Below are positions 13,154 through 14,997 of a DNA stretch of 14,997 nt, in pieces. The notes beneath the pieces are model-generated. The model was given only the letters and a program-made list of their open reading frames with translations, made no database searches and had not been told where the DNA came from. Origin of the DNA: CBDUXT01 sp965371245 (GTDB lineage Bacteria > Planctomycetota > Phycisphaerae > UBA1845); NCBI GenBank assembly GCA_965371245.1, contig CBDUXT010000119.1:1-14997 (forward strand), in the 5' to 3' direction. A program made the translations under genes and the position numbers. Position 1 is the first letter of the stretch; each line of letters opens with the position of its first letter.

Positions 13154-14907
13154 GCTTGAGTTTGAATTGTACCGTCCTGTTGCTCAGTGTCTTTGTTTCG
13201 GAGGGGCACGATTCCAACGCGCTAAGACGCGCAAAGATGCTAGAGGCGGAGCACCGCTACCCAGAGGCGGCAGAGTCTTACGAAGAGTTCCTCACAGAGA
13301 ACAAGGACTCGCAGCGCGCACGCTACCTCCTCGGCCATCTGTATTTGAGGCGCCTGCGCGAGCCCGGCAAGGCCGCCGCGCACTTGGAACGAGCCTGCAA
13401 GGGCGACCCGGAAATGTGCGAATGCCATTTTCTTCTTTCCGAAGCATATGCTGGTCAGTTCATGAGCGCCGGAGTCGTTGACAAGGTCGTCCTGGTCGTG
13501 GAGGCGAAGAGGGCGATCGACGCGGCGATAAAGTGTGACCCGCGATCGGTGGATTATCGAGGAGCAAGGATTCAGTACTTCCTAACGATCCCAGGGGCAG
13601 GAGGCTATGAACGGGCCCACGCGGAAGCCGACGCCCTCGCTGGCTTCGATACTTACGCCGGGCTCCTGGTGCATGCCTCGCTCTACGGATACGAAGGACA
13701 AGAAGACCGGGCTCTGGAGTTTTTTGAGAGGGCCATCGCGTCAAAGCCGAGCGATCCCATGGGGTACGAGTGGTTCGGAAACTACCGTCGTCGCCAGGGA
13801 AGACACGAAGACGCGATCACGCTGTTCGAGAAGGCGGTCGAACTCAGTCCGCATTCGGCCAGCGCCCTCCATGACCTGGGCCGCGCCTATCAGAAGAACA
13901 ACCTACACGAAGAAGCTGCGCACGCGCTGGATCGCGCGGCTATCGCGAACCCCGATTCAACCGAAATCGCCTATGATCTAGCTCGCTCGTACCAACTCCT
14001 GAGTAGAACGACCGAGGCCGTCGATCTCTACCGGCGATGCCTTTTGCTTGACGACCCTCACGGACCCGAGGCCGACCTGGCTCGAAAGAGGCTAACAAAG
14101 CTGGACCGCACAGCCCAGAGCGCGCCTACACGCGACGACAGTGTCCAAGAGGCTTCGCTGCGCTTCTTCCTACCGGTCGTCATAGCCTATCTGTTGGCGT
14201 GCGGCGGATGGATCATCCTGGCCCGTTGGCGGGTCGTCTCGTTCCCGCGCGATCCCGTTCCGACCTGTGATCGACCCTGGCTCGAACTCGCCCTGGGCGG
14301 CTTGGCGGCTGTCGGAATCTTTGCGGTCGGCCTCGCTTATCGACTCGGCTTTCTGCTTCCTTCCGGGTCGGGCTGGCTCCACCACGTTTCGTGGACGTTG
14401 AACAACGTGATCATCTACTCACCGCTTTTCATCCTGCTCGCCGTGCGCAAGCAGACAATGGAGACGGTCTTTCTCTCCACGACCGACCTCGGCCGAAAAG
14501 CTGCGGCCGGTGTAATCCTAGCGATCGCTGCGACGACCGCCTTCTTGGCCCTTCGTGGAGAGTTGGCCGATCTGCCGGGCGTCCTGCGTGGAGTCATCGA
14601 ACCCGACAACGCGACCAATTTCCTACCGGTTTTTCTTGAAGGGCTCGCGCTAGCCTTTCTCTTCGTCCGTGTACGGTGGGCACTGGGCGTTTGGCCCGCG
14701 ATCCTGATACCTTCGGTACTTTTTGCCGTTGCGCATGTTCCACGGCAACTCGCCGGAGGAGAGTCCACTGGAACGATGATCGCGTTCTTTATTCTGAACA
14801 CGCTTCTGCCGGCGACGATCCTCTATGTTATTGTCGTAAGCCGCGACATCATTTGGATCGGCATCGTTCACTATGTGATGGACATCGCCATTCGGGCCTT
14901 CGAGTAA
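13144..14907 (+). CDS. TPR-repeat protein fused to a CPBP (CAAX protease-like) membrane domain
   Basis: A 587-residue protein. Residues 1-19 are a hydrophobic signal or anchor. Residues about 25-320 carry tetratricopeptide repeats, clearest at 170-305 (RALEFFERAIASKPSDP, DAITLFEKAVELSPHSAS, EEAAHALDRAAIANPDS, EAVDLYRRCLLLDD). Residues about 340-585 contain roughly eight membrane segments resembling the CPBP/Rce1 family. CPBP motif 2 is intact (FAVAH, His531), as is motif 3 (HYVMD, His576 and Asp580). Motif 1, normally EExxxR, reads L498-E499-GLA-L503, lacking the first Glu and the Arg. It could therefore be an impaired or altered protease, or a non-proteolytic bacteriocin-immunity-like protein. 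The TPR part is predicted to face outside the cytoplasm. ATG 13144 has CGGAG nine bases upstream and overlaps the regulator gene. Confidence 0.82.
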   Translation: MLVSLSLNCTVLLLSVFVSEGHDSNALRRAKMLEAEHRYPEAAESYEEFLTENKDSQRARYLLGHLYLRRLREPGKAAAHLERACKGDPEMCECHFLLSEAYAGQFMSAGVVDKVVLVVEAKRAIDAAIKCDPRSVDYRGARIQYFLTIPGAGGYERAHAEADALAGFDTYAGLLVHASLYGYEGQEDRALEFFERAIASKPSDPMGYEWFGNYRRRQGRHEDAITLFEKAVELSPHSASALHDLGRAYQKNNLHEEAAHALDRAAIANPDSTEIAYDLARSYQLLSRTTEAVDLYRRCLLLDDPHGPEADLARKRLTKLDRTAQSAPTRDDSVQEASLRFFLPVVIAYLLACGGWIILARWRVVSFPRDPVPTCDRPWLELALGGLAAVGIFAVGLAYRLGFLLPSGSGWLHHVSWTLNNVIIYSPLFILLAVRKQTMETVFLSTTDLGRKAAAGVILAIAATTAFLALRGELADLPGVLRGVIEPDNATNFLPVFLEGLALAFLFVRVRWALGVWPAILIPSVLFAVAHVPRQLAGGESTGTMIAFFILNTLLPATILYVIVVSRDIIWIGIVHYVMDIAIRAFE

Positions 14908-14924
14908 CGCAGACGGTGATCCAA

Positions 14925-14936
14925 GGCTCAAGAGCC
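14925..14936 (+). terminator. Weak hairpin after the TPR-CPBP gene
   Basis: GGCT (14925-14928) pairs with AGCC (14933-14936) around CAAG, 18 bases past the stop, followed by GGCTTATTAG. The stem is short and there is no T run, so this is only a weak terminator candidate. Bases 14937-14997 show nothing else. Confidence 0.2.
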
Positions 14937-14997
14937 GGCTTATTAGTACTACAGCGCCGCTTGGTCATGGCCTACTCCGTCGGCACGAGGGCAACTC

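Noticed and set aside
1..14997. tRNA, rRNA, CRISPR arrays, transposase genes
   Set aside because: I looked for T-loop motifs, regularly spaced repeats and transposase signatures and saw none.

Overview
This is a GC-rich bacterial chromosomal window, roughly 60% GC by eye. It looks like Planctomycetota or a close relative. That guess rests on three things: intergenic spaces carry short dispersed palindromic repeats of a style I associate with planctomycete genomes, one small protein looks like a DUF6941 family member, and genes are loosely packed with non-ATG starts. It is inference and no rRNA or marker gene confirms it.

Region 1-4817 and 5264-7462 hold a complete arginine deiminase route plus an ornithine exit. 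Arginine deiminase (581-1798, +) makes citrulline and ammonia. Ornithine carbamoyltransferase (5264-6205, -) can split citrulline to ornithine and carbamoyl phosphate. Carbamate kinase (3861-4817, -) uses carbamoyl phosphate to make ATP. Ornithine aminotransferase (6233-7462, -) sends ornithine towards glutamate semialdehyde, and so to glutamate or proline. The last three genes lie in order on the minus strand, converging on arcA. No arginine/ornithine antiporter or Arc regulator is visible.

Between arcA and arcC sits a block of lower GC, 1944-3108: four overlapping plus-strand genes encoding a ribbon-helix-helix-like DNA-binding protein, a DUF6941-like protein, a small acidic probable antitoxin and a MazF/PemK-type toxin. 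A good sigma70-like promoter places its transcription start at or within a base of the first start codon, so the mRNA may be leaderless. It looks like an acquired toxin-antitoxin cassette with two extra genes and is the best candidate here for an undescribed arrangement. A minus-strand hypothetical gene (about 3198-3710) follows.

Region 7463-9815 holds an intergenic stretch with repeats, a class I SAM-dependent methyltransferase (7862-8710, -), a divergent spacer rich in small hairpins, and a secreted protein of unknown function (9009-9815, +). Region 9869-11815 is a DinG-type helicase (-) that keeps three of the four usual Fe-S cysteines. Region 12098-14907 holds a 57-residue hypothetical gene (-), and divergent from it a two-gene operon: a TetR-type regulator and a TPR protein fused to a CPBP (CAAX protease-like) membrane domain whose first catalytic motif is degenerate.

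No tRNA, rRNA, CRISPR array or recognisable transposase was found.
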